Of a stretch of DNA of 64,000 nucleotides, positions 33,254 through 46,300 are shown piece after piece (positions within the stretch are counted from its first letter, which is position 1; each line of letters starts with the position of its first letter). The position numbers and the translations under genes were made by a program. Below the pieces are notes generated by a model. That model did not search any database and had not been told where the DNA came from. It saw only the letters and a program-made list of their open reading frames with translations. This stretch comes from Tetraselmis striata (lineage: Eukaryota > Chlorophyta > Chlorodendrophyceae > Chlorodendrales > Chlorodendraceae). Where the stretch lies: positions 62,001 through 126,000 of the forward strand of contig VCJN01001596.1 of assembly GCA_006384855.1 (NCBI GenBank), given 5' to 3'.

Positions 33254-36200
33254 ATGGATGACGAGGGCGCTGAGGATCACCCCCTGGTGGCGTTCGGCAC
33301 GGAAGAGTGGGGCTTCGACAGTGCCGTCGTCCGCGCCGCCTTCTACAGGGTGAGACCCCGCCCCCAATCCACCGCAGACCGCGTCTCCCACCCCTCAGTA
33401 GCTGCGCAGTCTCGCCAAGGGGCGGAAACTCACCCCAGGCGGTCGTCGCGAGCTGTGAATAACGTCTCGGCACCTCTCAAAAGCGTGCTGCGCGCGCCGT
33501 CTCGCGCCCCTACCTGTCCTTTCCCTCTCCTCTTTCTCCCCCACTTCCCCCTCTGCACCCGCCACCGCCAGCCCAAATAGCCTGGGCGTGTCAGCAGCCG
33601 GCAGCACGCGAGCATCTGCCCTCCCCCCATTTTACCTCTCCATTCCATGCGTTCACAAGGTGGCGGTCGCCCATGATGAGCTCCCATTGCAATCGAGCAA
33701 TCGCATAGAAAGAGTTATCCCCCATCCCCCCCCCCCCCCCCCCCCCCCCCGCTTCCTCTGGAGTGGGTCATGTATAAACTCAGGTAGTTACTGGTTCACT
33801 GACCTACGTTTCTTTACTGGAGAAAATGACCACTTTGGGCGTGCCGTGAGCCTAAATATATCACAGTGCACTCCGGCTATCAGTGCCATCCCGCAGATGT
33901 CCGACACAGATATCATTGTTGGTCACGTGACGGTTGCCGCGACTGATCACCTGGTGCGATTCCCTCTTCACCGCGTTAGGCACGGAGATGTGATTGGTTA
34001 ATAGGTTGCCCACCGGCACCCTTCGCCCAGCAGGAGCCTTGGCTCTTGGGCAGGGCGGTGAGCAGGAGGTGCTCCAGGGGGTTGCTCGGGTATCTACCGA
34101 TTTGCTTGTATCCTCCGGGATCATACACTTAAGGGGCAGAGTCCAAGCACTAGAGGTGCGGTAGTCAGGCAGGGAATCAAAGATGGAAGAGGACGAAATC
34201 GCCGTCAGAGCTTAAGCTTTTGATACCGGCTCTGCGCCGCTCGCACAGTTCACGGAGGACAAGGGCGTGGAGTGCGAGGAGGACCTGCTGGGGCTACAGG
34301 TGCAGCGCCACGGCGATGAGTTCATGGAGTATATCATGGAGGCTGCCCTGGCCAAGGGCGGCGATGGCGGCGACGGCGGCGAGTATGAAGAGCCCGTGGA
34401 GGAGCGCGGCGACGGGGGCGACGGCGGGGGAGGCGCGTCAGGGAACAGCGCTGAGGACTGGGCCTCCCAGTCCGACCCAGATTGGGAATACGGCGATGAG
34501 GAAGGCGGCGGCGACCAAGCGGAGGAGGCCCCCATCTGCCTGAGCGGGGACGAGGAGGACGGCAACGGGGGCAGCGTCCGCGGCGGCGATGACGGCGACC
34601 TCTGGCACAATGAGGAGCTGCGCATCATGGGGGAGTCGCCTGCGCCTTGCCCCGCGCTGCGACCAAACGCGCTGTCGCAGGTGAAGGGCGCCTCCTCCCC
34701 CCCTCTGTCACCGTGTCTGCCTGTCCTTGGTAGCACACCGCTGCCACCTGCACAGGGCGTTCTGTCGCTGCTTCGCTGCTTACAAAGGCCCCCCTCAAGG
34801 CGCTGCAAGCGATTCACTGTTGCCAGTCCCGAGCTGGAAGTTGAATATTGCCGGGTATAGCATGCATATTCCATCTCCCCTGGGCCCGCGATGGGGTCGG
34901 TGAGCGAGAAGGGTGATGGGAGGCGGCTGACACCACGCCCGTGCGTGCGCCGCAGCTGGACCCCAATACGATGCGGGCGCTTCCCAAGCCTGCCGCTAAA
35001 AAGCCCGTCAAGAAGCCCGCCGGAGCAGGACGAACGGGCCAGCAGCAGTCGGCCAGTATCCTCAAGTTCCTCATCCCCGCCAAGCCTGCCGCAGGGCCGC
35101 CGCCACGGGCACAGGCGCCACCGCCGGCACGCAGCCCCGCGGCCGGTGCGCACCGTGCTGGCCTGGAGATGGACGTCCTGCCCAGCCGGCCGCTGCAGGT
35201 GCGCTGCGAGCCCTCTCTCGCTCATGTGCGTTGTTCTACATGCATGTTTGTCTGTCTTCCAGTGTGCCAGAGCCGGCGATTTATGCCTTAATTCCATCTT
35301 ATCTTGTCTGTTGTTTAAGTAGTTAGAGTAAAGAGTGACCACCCAAAAGCCAAAGCCCATTTCAGGGGAGGTGTATTTTCGGTTGTGAATATCGTTACAT
35401 GAGATACATTCATACTGCCTGCAGATAGGCGGACTTGCGGATTGAGCCATGCTGATTCTCCTACTGCTGATGCATTGAAGGATTTTCTGTGCACCCGAAT
35501 TGGTCTATCATGTAAACGGACGCGCCGGCGTGTTTGCGTGACATCATTCTGTGCGATGCGGTGTGGGATACACAGCGATGTGTGGATGAGGTCTCGCCGC
35601 CCCGCTGACTGAGTGGCCGGTGTCGGCGTGGCGTGCGCAGGCGGCTGCCGCGCCGGGGGCTCCGCCGCCGTACATGGCGCCCATCACGACGGAGGAGCGC
35701 GCCCTGAGCCTGCCGGACCTGGTCAACCTGAAGGCAAGGGAACCCCTTGTGAATCACCACCTGAACCCCACTTCAATATCTCAGGGGCAAATCTGTTCAT
35801 CAGCACCTAAAAGTGCCACTAAAACCTCTTCTCTCAAATGCAAAGGGCACATAGCCAGTCATGACAGCAACGCCAATGTTTGCATGTTTGCATTTGCAAC
35901 ATAATCCGAGCACACTTTTATCCAGATGTACCGCTTTTGTTTCAATTATACAGAGGGAGGGAGCGGGAGAGAGATTATGTTACTGGTACCACACTGAAGG
36001 CATGAACAACTAACGGCTTGTTGTCTAGTACTGTGCCTACTACGCCCGTCGCTTAATTGAAGCTTACGAGAGTATTCAGAGCGGGATCAGCCCCTCACTA
36101 CGATGCTGGACCCTACTCGTTCGGAGTAGAAGACGGCGATGATGCGCCGCACCCTACCACCCAAGCACAACTGGTCCGCCGGGCACCCGTGCGCTTAATA

Positions 36201-39200
36201 CACGTAATCCAGCATCATGTTTAAGTGCATGCCGTGGTGCCATGGTCTTTGCCACCCCATATTCGCTGGCAGCACTCTATGGCAGCTCGACACGGGCGCG
36301 GTCAAAAGCTCCCCATTACCTCTAATGTGCTGTTCGTTGTTTCGGCCCACGTAGGTCTTTGGCAACGCCAGCTTCCGGGCGCAGCAGCGCGCCATCATTG
36401 ACGCTGCCCTCCGCGGCATCAACTGCCTTGTGCTGATGCCAACCGGCGGCGGCAAGAGCCTGTGCTTCCAGGTGCCTGCCGTCATCGACCGCGGCATCAC
36501 CATAGTGGTGTCGCCGCTGCTCTCGCTCATGCAGGACCAGGTGGGTGCAACCACCGCTCGACGGGCATGCCGTGTCGCCACCCGCCCTGTGCATGCCTGA
36601 CAAACCCGCATCTCCCGTCCCCTCTGCCAGATCTTCACGCTCGTCAACCTTCCCACCGGCGGCGTGCCCACCACCTTCCTATCCTCGCAGAAGACCAAGG
36701 TGCACAGCACCCCCCTCCCCTTCACCCCCCTCAATCCTACTTGTTACCCCAATGAAGTCACCCTAAGAACAATAGTGCCGCTGCCGCTGGGCCCCATTCC
36801 TTGCGAGTGAAGTCTGCTACAGCTTGTTCGTGGTCAGCGCCGCAGGGTAGCTGTCGCACGGCCCGGCTTCATGTTCCCGCGTAAGGTCGGGTGGTGCAGT
36901 TGCATGTCATCATGTGGCTGCCAGGTCAGCTAGAGACGTTGATGGGTGCGGGTTGAGTGCAGACGGAGGCGAGCGCAGTGTACCGGGAGCTGCGCAAGCC
37001 GCGGCCAAGCATCAAGCTGCTGTACCTGACGCCGGAGCAGCTGGTCAACAACGCCGGGCTCATGGACGCGCTGCTGGAGCTGCGGCACCGCAACTTGCTG
37101 GCGCGTCTCGTCATCGATGAGGTGACTCGCGGCAAGGGCGATCTGCCGGCCAGCTTATGCCGCCACCTCTTTCCCTGGCCCCGGCCTTGGCGACTGACAG
37201 ATGCCCCCTGACACATGCCTTTCTCGCCACAGGCACATTGTGTGTCCACTTGGGGCCACGACTTCCGTCCCGACTACAGCATGCTCGGAAAGGTGTGGGT
37301 GGGTGGGTGGATGGGGAGGGGGGTGGTGGGGGGGGGGGGGGGGGGGGAGCTCTTTCTCAGGGCAACGCTCACCGCAACATGCCTGTGACCGGCCAAGACC
37401 CCTTTATGTCAGTCATCCCCGTGTTCCTGAGCGCAGCAGGTGTGACTTAGTGGCTGCGTGGATGTGACTGTCCTGGCAGGTGCGCGAGAAGCTCCGCATC
37501 CCCGTGACTGCGCTCACCGCCACTGCCACAGCAAACGTGCAGCGCGACATCCAGAAGATCCTGAAAATGGAGCGCAACTGCTCGCTGTTCAAGGTGAGGC
37601 ATGAGCCCATGTGTGTACCCAAAATGGGAAGGGGGGGGGGTGGGGTGGCGACCAGTAAGTCGAGGATACCGCATGAGGTCAGCACATAATAGGCTCGTGA
37701 TGAATGGGGATAGATTATTGGGTGATACTGACATTTACATCTTCGTTTCAGTAAGTATGATGAAGAGTCCCTGCCGATTCTCAGCTGCCATGCTGGTTGT
37801 CACCGGCTGTTTGAGGCACTCACACAGCAACGGTGTTTCCCCATTGCCACGCGCAGTCCTCTTTCTTCCGGCCCAACCTCACCTTCAAGGTGGTACCCAA
37901 ATGCCTGGACAAGGTGCAGGACCACAACGGCCGCATCCTGCTGGGCTGCCAGGCCGCTCTGTCGCAGTACGTCCGGACGCAGGGCATGGGCGCCTCCGGC
38001 ATCGTTTACTGCATGTCGAGGGACGAGAGCGAGGAGGTCTGCGGGTGCGTGCTGGGGCAAGCGGCGCTGTCCCCACCCTCAGCAAACTGGCGTGTCTGCG
38101 TAGGCAAATGATGACAGGAAATGATGGCATTCGAACCCCAACGGAGCAGTAGACACATGGGGGTGCTGCGAAGCCTGATTTGCGTTATGTGTGGACTTAT
38201 TGCGTTACATGACTTGCTTTCATCACCGCCCTGGGTATCAAGTCGTCGTAGGTCTCACTCCGCGCTGGCGTCCGGCGCGCGGGCAGATTCCTGCAGGGCG
38301 AGGGCTTCCAGGCGGGCTTCTATCACGCCGGCATGAGCAACCGTAACCGCGAGGAGGTGCAGAACGCGTGGCGCAGCGGGCGCCTGCAGCTTGTCGTCGC
38401 GACCATCGCTTTCGGGATGGGTGAGCTCCGGCCGCTGCTGGCAAAATGCACCCCCTTCCCCCCCCCCCTTCCCCGCCCGCCTTCCCCGCTGAGCTTTCGG
38501 CCTTGCTGACGGGCGGCCGGTCGCACTGGCGCAGGCATTGACAAGCCGGACGTCCGCTTTGTGGTGCACTACGTCATGTCCAAGTGCCTCGAAGGCTACT
38601 ACCAGTACGGGAGCAGTGCCGCGTGACTTTGTGCCCATTGCCTGAACCGCCAATCAGTGTTGTGCATGGACCTCGCGAAGCCGCGGCGGCGGCGTTGTGT
38701 GGGTAATGTAGCGATTCTTGTGCATGCGACCTCGCCGCGCAGATGGTAATGGTCTTAGACAGCCGCTTGTTTTGTCAGCCTATTTGTCGGCGGGTCTATC
38801 GATGTTCCCTGTCGCGCAGAGGACTGGTCGTCCGCAACTCGCGGCTCGGTTCGACGCTTTGACTTTTCTGTGTGATTTGCGGCTGGCGGCAATTGACTGG
38901 CCTGGCTTTACCCGGGGTTTAGGGAAGCTGGGCGAGCGGGGCGGGACGGCAAGCCGTCGGAGTGCGTCATCATGTACGCGCAGAAGGATTTCGGTCGGCT
39001 TATCAACCTCATCAGCATGCATAAGAAGGGCAACACCAAGGCGATAAAGCAGAAAGCCATCGCCAAGGTGGATCTGGTGCGTCATTCTGAAGCCCCCTCT
39101 CCCCCCCCCCCCCCCCCCCCCCCCCCCGCTTAGATACCCTGACAGAGTATTGCAATTGTTCTCGGGAGGCAGACGTCGGAGAAAAGGAATATGTTGTATT

Positions 39201-40675
39201 TCTTTGCGTTGAAAGGAACTACAGCAAATTTGATTGTCATGTGTTTTGGCGAATGCAGTCATTCTGATCACCTCGATATATTATGATTGATTCGCTTTGC
39301 AACTTTCCTCATCCAGCGCGGTGGGGAACAATGGGGGGGCGGAGGGGGGGGGGGGGGGGGGGGGCGAGGGTGTCTTTTTTCGCCCCTCTCGGCGGGGGGT
39401 GCGTACGCGGTGGAACTCGGAGGCCGGACGGGCTGACTACCAGCGCTCTGTGCCCTCAGATGAAGGAGTACTGCATGGAGGGTACGAAGTGTCGGCATGC
39501 GCATCTGCTGGACTACTTCGGGGAGCCGTTCCGGCAGGTGCGCGCTGGCGGGAGAATTCGGGTTCGGGAGATCTCTCGGCCGTCTGCTTCCGATGTCTGA
39601 AGTGACGGGTGCTCACACGCGTGTGCTTGCCGTGGATGCAGAGGGAATGCAGCGACACTGGTGGCCCGGGGGTTCACCGCTGCGACAACTGCGGCTGCCG
39701 CGTGACGGGTGAGCGGCTGCTGGCGCCCTTCCCCTTCCCGGAGGAGGATTTCAGTCTGGTGGGGCCGCAGAAGAAGCCGACTCAGCGCAAGCGCAAAGGC
39801 GGCGCATCGCAGGGCGGCGCCAAGGGGGCGCAGCGTCGGAAGACGGCGACGACCCCCCAAGCCGGCGCCCCACGGCAGCAGCCATCGGGTGATCTCGGCG
39901 AGTTTTCGACCCCCCCCCCCCCCGCCCCCCCCCCGTCCGGCACATTGCACCGTCCAATGTCCAAGATGTTACATGAACTCTTTCATTGTCGTTTATCGAT
40001 GTTGTGACAAGTATAGTACCACTCATATAACAATAATCTAATTATATTTTACGTGGTGGAGTGTCGATTCTTTTTTACTGGTTTGCCGTGCTTGCACTGT
40101 CTCTGCCGTGAAAGTTGTTACACCGACTGGCCAGAATAGCCCGCAGAGAGACTGCTCGGGCGTGCTGACGGCTTTATGATGCGACGCTGGTGCAGGCGGC
40201 GGCGGGAGGATGGCAGCCGACAGGCCGGCAAGCTTCACCGCGGCGTCCGCCTTCGTCCAGGCCAGCTCAATGATGCAGGCCGGCGGCTCCGGGGCGGTTC
40301 CCGCTCCCGCACGCACCAGCAGGTAGGCCACCGCGGACCTCAAGCCCTGCGCATCTGTGGCTTGCCGACAATCGGGGATTGTCGAGAGCGCTTTGGTCGG
40401 TGATCTAGCCACTGATACGAGCGTATGCAACACGCAGGGGTACCATGCTGGCCTCGCTCTGCAAGAAAAATCAGACGTCCTTGCCAAGGGCGGCGCCGGG
40501 GAGCAGCGCTGGCAGTCGAGGCGCCGGCGGACCCCCGACGGACGGTGGCTTCATGACAGCGTCCCGGCTGGCAGCAGGCAGTGGCGGGGCGCCGGGGCCT
40601 CGCAAGGCGGCCGCGCCTGACGAGCTGAACATACTGACCATTGAAAACAGCGACGAGGAGGGCGACTGGATGTGA
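33254..40675 (+). CDS. RecQ-family DNA helicase, 17 exons
   Basis: Exons: 33254-33349, 34249-34680, 34956-35198, 35641-35733, 36355-36540, 36631-36699, 36963-37121, 37233-37292, 37480-37593, 37857-38044, 38287-38420, 38535-38604, 38923-39076, 39460-39537, 39642-39888, 40196-40322, 40438-40675. All joins keep phase; the product has 895 residues. Residues 1-288 are a poorly conserved acidic and Pro/Lys-rich leader with SILKFLIP, possibly a degenerate PCNA-binding site. The helicase starts at [13 protein letters not shown]: Walker A PTGGGKS (about 317), [14 protein letters not shown] (425-428) in [39 protein letters not shown], and motif VI GRAGRDG (618-624). A RecQ zinc-binding segment follows ([10 protein letters not shown]...ECSD...CDNCGC). 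There is no HRDC domain; the tail is basic then acidic. It would unwind 3'-5' structured DNA during repair and recombination. Intron 4 begins GC. Motif VI has A where the family has S (EAGRAG). Confidence 0.9.
35734..36354 (+). other. GC-AG intron in the RecQ gene
   Basis: The exon ends LVNLK with AAG followed by GCAAGG, and the next exon starts VFGNASFR after CGTAG. AAG/GCAAG is the known consensus for GC-type donors. No GT donor nearby keeps both phase and the conserved FG-FR helicase start. Confidence 0.65.
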
Positions 40676-42140
40676 GGTCGTCGCTACCGCGGTCGAATCA
40701 GTATTTGCCTGGGAGAGTTGGCCGTAGCTACTGGTATTGTGGATTTGCAGCCATGACAGATAGTGTTGCTTGTCTGATACCTATTTAATGACTTGATTGG
40801 AGATAGCAATGCATGCCACGAGCAGCGCCCAGCACGTCTGGGCCTGTGCCCAGGCTATGGACAAATCAGAACCATAAGCTTTGTATGAGTGATGTATATA
40901 CATGTCGCATGATTTTGCCCCTCACTTGCGCGCCACCACCAGTGCAAACATGGGGCATGTTTTGGTGCTGGGAAGTTGGCATATGTATGTATGTATATGT
41001 GCCCCCACCAACGGAGCCGCAATGGCATATGGTGACTGCACTCCCAACATGTTCCCCTAGGGGGGTCGCTCATGGGTATTAGAGCATGAGGCCTTCAGCC
41101 AAACTGGGCAGACCATTGCTGAGAAACGGCCTTACAAGTGTGATAATCAGAATAAACGTTGCGCCTCCGTCTGCGTGGGAGTCTTGCGTACTACAGGAGG
41201 AAGGATGCAAGATCGCAAGGCCCCATGGCCACAACGACTTGAGACGCAATGCTTGGGCGTCAAGGGCTCGAGGCGATGATATACGCACGTGGATTTCTAT
41301 TGGCAAAGACTGACTTTATGGAACTCCGTAGTATTGGGACAGTAATGATCATCATATAGATATACATCATCGATAACGCGACGAGCGATGATGCCGAGCG
41401 TGTGACAGCATCATATTATATACCCGTCGTACCTCAAACTTTCGTGGAAATATGTACTGTCGGCTGTGCGTTCCTCAGCATAATCATTATTATTATATTA
41501 TTACTATTTAATATACAATAATATTCATTTATTATTATTATAGAATTAGTTAGTAAAATAATAATGTTATGGTGATGCTGCGCGCTGCTCTGCGCCGAGC
41601 AATAATGTTGGTATAATATTTGACAAAAGATTTGACAAAAGATTACTTTCGGCAGCATGCATGCACATGAGACATACCAACCAGATTCAATATCCCTTGT
41701 AATTAGTCGTTTATACATATGCCGTTGTTAGTCGTTCTAAGCTATCATGAATCTGCGTATACGCACGAGTAGGCAAGTAAGTATTCTTCTCCAAAGTGTT
41801 CGGTATCCTCTGACAGTCGCAATATGTACTCAAGGGATGGATGATAAGTACGGCGAGGAAGAAAGGCCACGCTGCGCCAGCCGCATCCTCATCTCGTCCG
41901 CTGCGAAAGGTTCTAGGGCGCGGTAGTCGCTTGGAACATCCAAGCAAGGAGTATAACGATGCTTCGTTTCAATGCTACTCGCTCACAATATCCTGGCAGC
42001 CTTGCACCAAACAATTAAGCCACCTGCCGCCGGCACGTCCATGCAGTTCTCATCCCATGACGCAATAATATACACATAGACAGAACTGCGAATACTGCCG
42101 TCAACAGCCGTCCCGCCTGTCGTCGGTACTGCTCACCATA
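40676..42140. other. No gene seen; AT-rich tract
   Basis: Intergenic after RecQ. 41480-41570 is a run of ATT/TTA repeats. No conserved frame or RNA found. Confidence 0.4.
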
Positions 42141-42410
42141 GTGATAATATCATTGAATAGTTCTCAGCTAGATGGGTCAAGCGCCATCCATCGCCTGCCG
42201 GTATGGAGAGTCACCAGCACAAAGTCACAGCTCGTCTACCACCCTCGAGAGCGAGCAAGCTGGCGGCCGTCGCGATTCTCCAGATATGCGAACCTGCCAC
42301 CCGCACGAGTGTCCCGGTGGCGAGGTTCTTTGCGCGGCGCAAGATTTAACAGGCTTTGCACGGCCCGCCATCGAGGCGGTAGCACCGGTAACAGGGATGA
42401 TAGTAACGAC

Positions 42411-42974
42411 ATGGCCGAGCAGGAAGCGACGTCTGCGACGGCACTGCAGAGCGCACACCTCGCAACGGTGCCCGCAATGCAACGCGATCAGGCAGCCTCC
42501 GCGGAAAGTAGCATCACCAGCAGCAGCATTTGTCACATCGCGAATAAGGACAGATGCCAGGCGTGCAAACAACATCTACGTGTGCTGAGAGCGGTGCCCG
42601 ACGGCAACCGACGACGCAACACTCCAAACACGTCGGACTATCCCTGCGGAGAGATGACGCAGGCTATGGCAGCGACCAATAGTGCCAGTCTCGGACCTGC
42701 CCATCACAGCAGCCGGGCTGTGAAACGTGCGAGATACACTCCCGCCTTGCTGCTGCAACCGGCGCCCGGTTGCTCGCCGCCCCCGATTGCGCAGTCCTGC
42801 TCGGTGGAGCTGCGGGAGCAGCGGCACAGGCTGCGGGTTGTCCAGGCGTTCCGGCTGCCTGTTGCGTACGCGACCGGATGCGTACTGGTCACTGCCAGAG
42901 TGAGCGATGCCTTAGTCTCATGCCCAGTCACTCCCGACCCCGTCCTTTCTTTATATTCTCGAAGCAATCACTGA
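42411..42974 (+). CDS. Open frame, hypothetical protein (weak)
   Basis: The frame is open from 42141; an ATG at 42411 gives about 187 residues (MAEQEATSATALQ...). It contains DRCQACKQHLRVLRAVPDGN and is otherwise Ala/Ser/Pro-rich. The length is above chance for this base composition and it lies just upstream of the multi-exon gene starting near 43.3 kb, in the same direction, so it could be a 5' exon of that gene. No family recognised. Confidence 0.25.
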   Translation: MAEQEATSATALQSAHLATVPAMQRDQAASAESSITSSSICHIANKDRCQACKQHLRVLRAVPDGNRRRNTPNTSDYPCGEMTQAMAATNSASLGPAHHSSRAVKRARYTPALLLQPAPGCSPPPIAQSCSVELREQRHRLRVVQAFRLPVAYATGCVLVTARVSDALVSCPVTPDPVLSLYSRSNH

Positions 42975-43330
42975 GGACCCTCCCCCCCTCCCCCCTCAAC
43001 GTCTGTTTCACGGCGCTGCTCCACCGGCGGAAAGATATGACGACGCCGCGACCATGATGGACTATATACCCGATCATGCCTCCCGAATATACACTTTTCC
43101 AGTAACACTGCTTACTCGTAAATAACAAAATGGCCCGCGGACTTTACTATGATGAGGGCGATTTTACGTGAAGGAAGTGGCCTTGCTACTTTCGAAACAG
43201 GAGTCGCGCCCACGCCGCTTGTGAGCTACGAAAGTACTGCATGGATGGTGGTGCTCATCTCATGCCAGACGGGGAATGGCTTGTGCATGTGCATGGTATG
43301 CGACGCGAGCCACCTCCACTGTTTTTGCAG

Positions 43331-46300
43331 GTAAACTGCAGCAGCAGAGTCCAACGACGGCGCCTTCAGGTTCCCATGTGTCAGATGGAACGCGACGTCG
43401 CAAGCAGGGCATGGGTGAGGGTGTCGTGCCAGCAGGTCCGGGACAATCCAACTCCTCCACCTTCGGACCCCGCACCGCCCTTGCTGCCTGAGATGACGCA
43501 CACGTGTGCAGCGTTGACGGGTGCCCGCCATGCACACTCGTGAAGGGCTCGTGCGTGGTGCTGGAGGAGACGTGCCTCGACACCTTCCGGAGGTGGCAGA
43601 ATCAGCCAGGTGTGCCGCCTTGACGATGATGGCAAGCCTCAACCCCCCCCCCCCCCCTTTGATTTTCTTTGCAAAACTACCAAATATGCATAGTCTTGCG
43701 GCAATACACAATACTGTCCATACCTCCCTATGTCATCATGTATTGTACAGGGATCCACACCGCACATACCGTCACATCAACAAGCTGCGTGGTTGGCTGC
43801 CAATCAGTGAGCCCACAGCTTTACGAGTTGCTGTACCAGTCATTTTAGTACCAAGTAGGTATACGAAACTTACATGGTAGCAACATAGTAATACCGCTTG
43901 GTGAGAAAGGGGGGAATATCGCCTTCTGGCGCCGACTGCTTCACCCTGCTGGCAAGGGAATGCACGGTTTGGCTCTGCTTGGCTCACATTGTTGGGCTTG
44001 CTGTCGCTCTTGGTAGGGGAGGTGCTGCAGGCATGGGAGCCGGGAGCGGGAGCACCGTGCTGTCCTGGCGGCAACACGCTGCTCGTCGCGGTTGCGCAGT
44101 TTGGCAGCCCGGAGTCGGGAGAAGATGCCGCCACGGAGGGCGCCAACTTGACGTCCGCCCTATATGTGAGTAATCTGGATAGATACCATGAAGCTCCCTG
44201 ACTATTCCGTCCTCAGGCCAACACATCAGCATGGAAATCCTATCAGTAAGTGGGGCTCACGCAGGGCGTAGTACCTTTTGAATTATCTTGTCGGTGCGGG
44301 TTGTATAGCAGTAGGTATCCAGACTGACAACTGGTTATATCCTGCGAGTATGCGAATGTCCATAGGCATCCTGATATATGTCTCTGTGTTGGTATAATAG
44401 CAGACCCATAAACAGTGCGCATATGGCGGAACTTCCTTACACAGATAAAAATACCGCGTACATTTGCCAGCGTATTTTGCGTAGTTTTTGTCCTATTGTC
44501 GTCTTGATGAGTAGACGACGAGTATATTTCGATATTCTGGAGCATTCTTGCTTTTCTGCCATCACCACTTTTATATGGTCCATGCATCGTTCATGCTTTT
44601 ATTTCAAACGCTCTGGGGACTAAATGTGTTGCAGCACACGTAATCGGCATATTTTTTACGCCGTTACTAGAAACCAATATGAACTGCCCAATGCGAAACA
44701 GGAAGGCTAAACCTGGAAAATTGAACGGGTGAGCGATGGTGTGAACGGCGTATTTGAGATAAAACAAAGGCAATACCGATCATTGACTACATATTGGCAG
44801 AATGAATTCTATTGCATACACAAATACCACAGGAATGTGTCACGGACATGGATGTGAAATTTACGCCTGTCTGCCCGGTACGTACGCTGTGATATGTTTG
44901 ACGATGCAATGTTCTGGGCACCATGTGAACGCGCATGTGCGCCCACGGCAGTAGGTATGTGTGTATTGTAAGACCTAGTTCATCTAACCTTGTGTATAGA
45001 TAGGTTACTATGTATATACTTCCGACCCTGACAGCAGCAAGGCATTAAAATAGCAGTCATTAGGCATTAGGATATGCTATATCCTATTGTGTTTGCTGAT
45101 CCCCCCTTTGTGCGGCTGATGATTGCTGATCTCCAGGGCAACTCGGGAACCTTTGGCATGGCGGGCACCATCTTCCGGCACGGCAACGGGCAGCCGGAGG
45201 AATGCCCTGGGCTTTGGAGGTACAACTATTGGAAGAGCACGGCAGCCATCGGGAAGCTGACAGCGGCGCAGAAAAATGGCCTGCTGGAGGCAAATGCCCC
45301 TCCCTGCGCCCCCCCCCCCCCCCCACGCCTCCCCGGTCCCTCCCGGGCCACCCCTCTCAATCCCGTCCGGCCATTGCTGAGCAATGCGGCCTGGAGGCTG
45401 CCTTTCTACACGCTTTGCCATGGTGACATCCACCGGTACGCATCGTTATCATGTCTTCCTCGCTTCCAAACTTCCACCCCATGCCCAACTAGCCATGGCA
45501 CGGCCAGTTTGTCCTGGCCACATCGTCCTTTGGATGTCTACATAGAAATCAAGAAAGTTCCCGCAGCAACCCCTCTGCAGGCTGAGTGTGAATTTGCCCC
45601 CCCCCCCCCCCCCCCTCCCTCTCGCTTCCCACTCGGCGTGCTCGGGTCGGTTGTTGATTCTCGTAGCAAGGCCCTCATGCCTGGCGTCCTGCTGGACTGG
45701 GCTTGGTTTGTGCACACTCTACCCGGCGTCAAGGTCAGACAGCCCGTCCGCCGCGTATCCCCGCTCGTTTATTTGTGCGAGCTCTGCACCACATGGTCGA
45801 CGGAAAGACCTGGAATGCGCAAGCTAAATGGAGACTAAGTCAGCCGGTGTGCATCAGTGAAGCATCAGTCGCTGCCACATGCAGGAATATGGGTGATCGG
45901 TACACATAAGGGTAAGGGCGCATGTATTCCTCTTAAAAAATAGAGCACACGGATAACAAAGAGACCGGATGAGGGCATTGCCGTAGTCATACGTAGGCGA
46001 GGGCATCGCTTCACCCTTATTGGGTCGTGCCTCATCCCAATCTCGCAATGTTGAAGTAGAAATAGAAGTTGAATTACAAGGTGCTGATTTGCAGCTCTCC
46101 GCCGCCAAAGCTGAGTTGTTCTAAGGGCCCGCCGTTGGTTGCGCATAAGGCCTGACCAACTTACTATCCGCTGACTGTCGGCCGATGCCTCCTGGATGTC
46201 CACCCCTCCTCCTCCCCCCCGGGCCCATCCATTGACCGGCTCTGATACAAAGGGGTGTACGAAGTGCAGATGACATAACAGAATCCGGCGCACTGCAATA

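Noticed and set aside
34212-35450. 412-codon minus-strand frame
   Set aside because: Antisense to RecQ exons 2-3; Ser/Pro-rich content follows from the Gly/Asp-rich sense exon.
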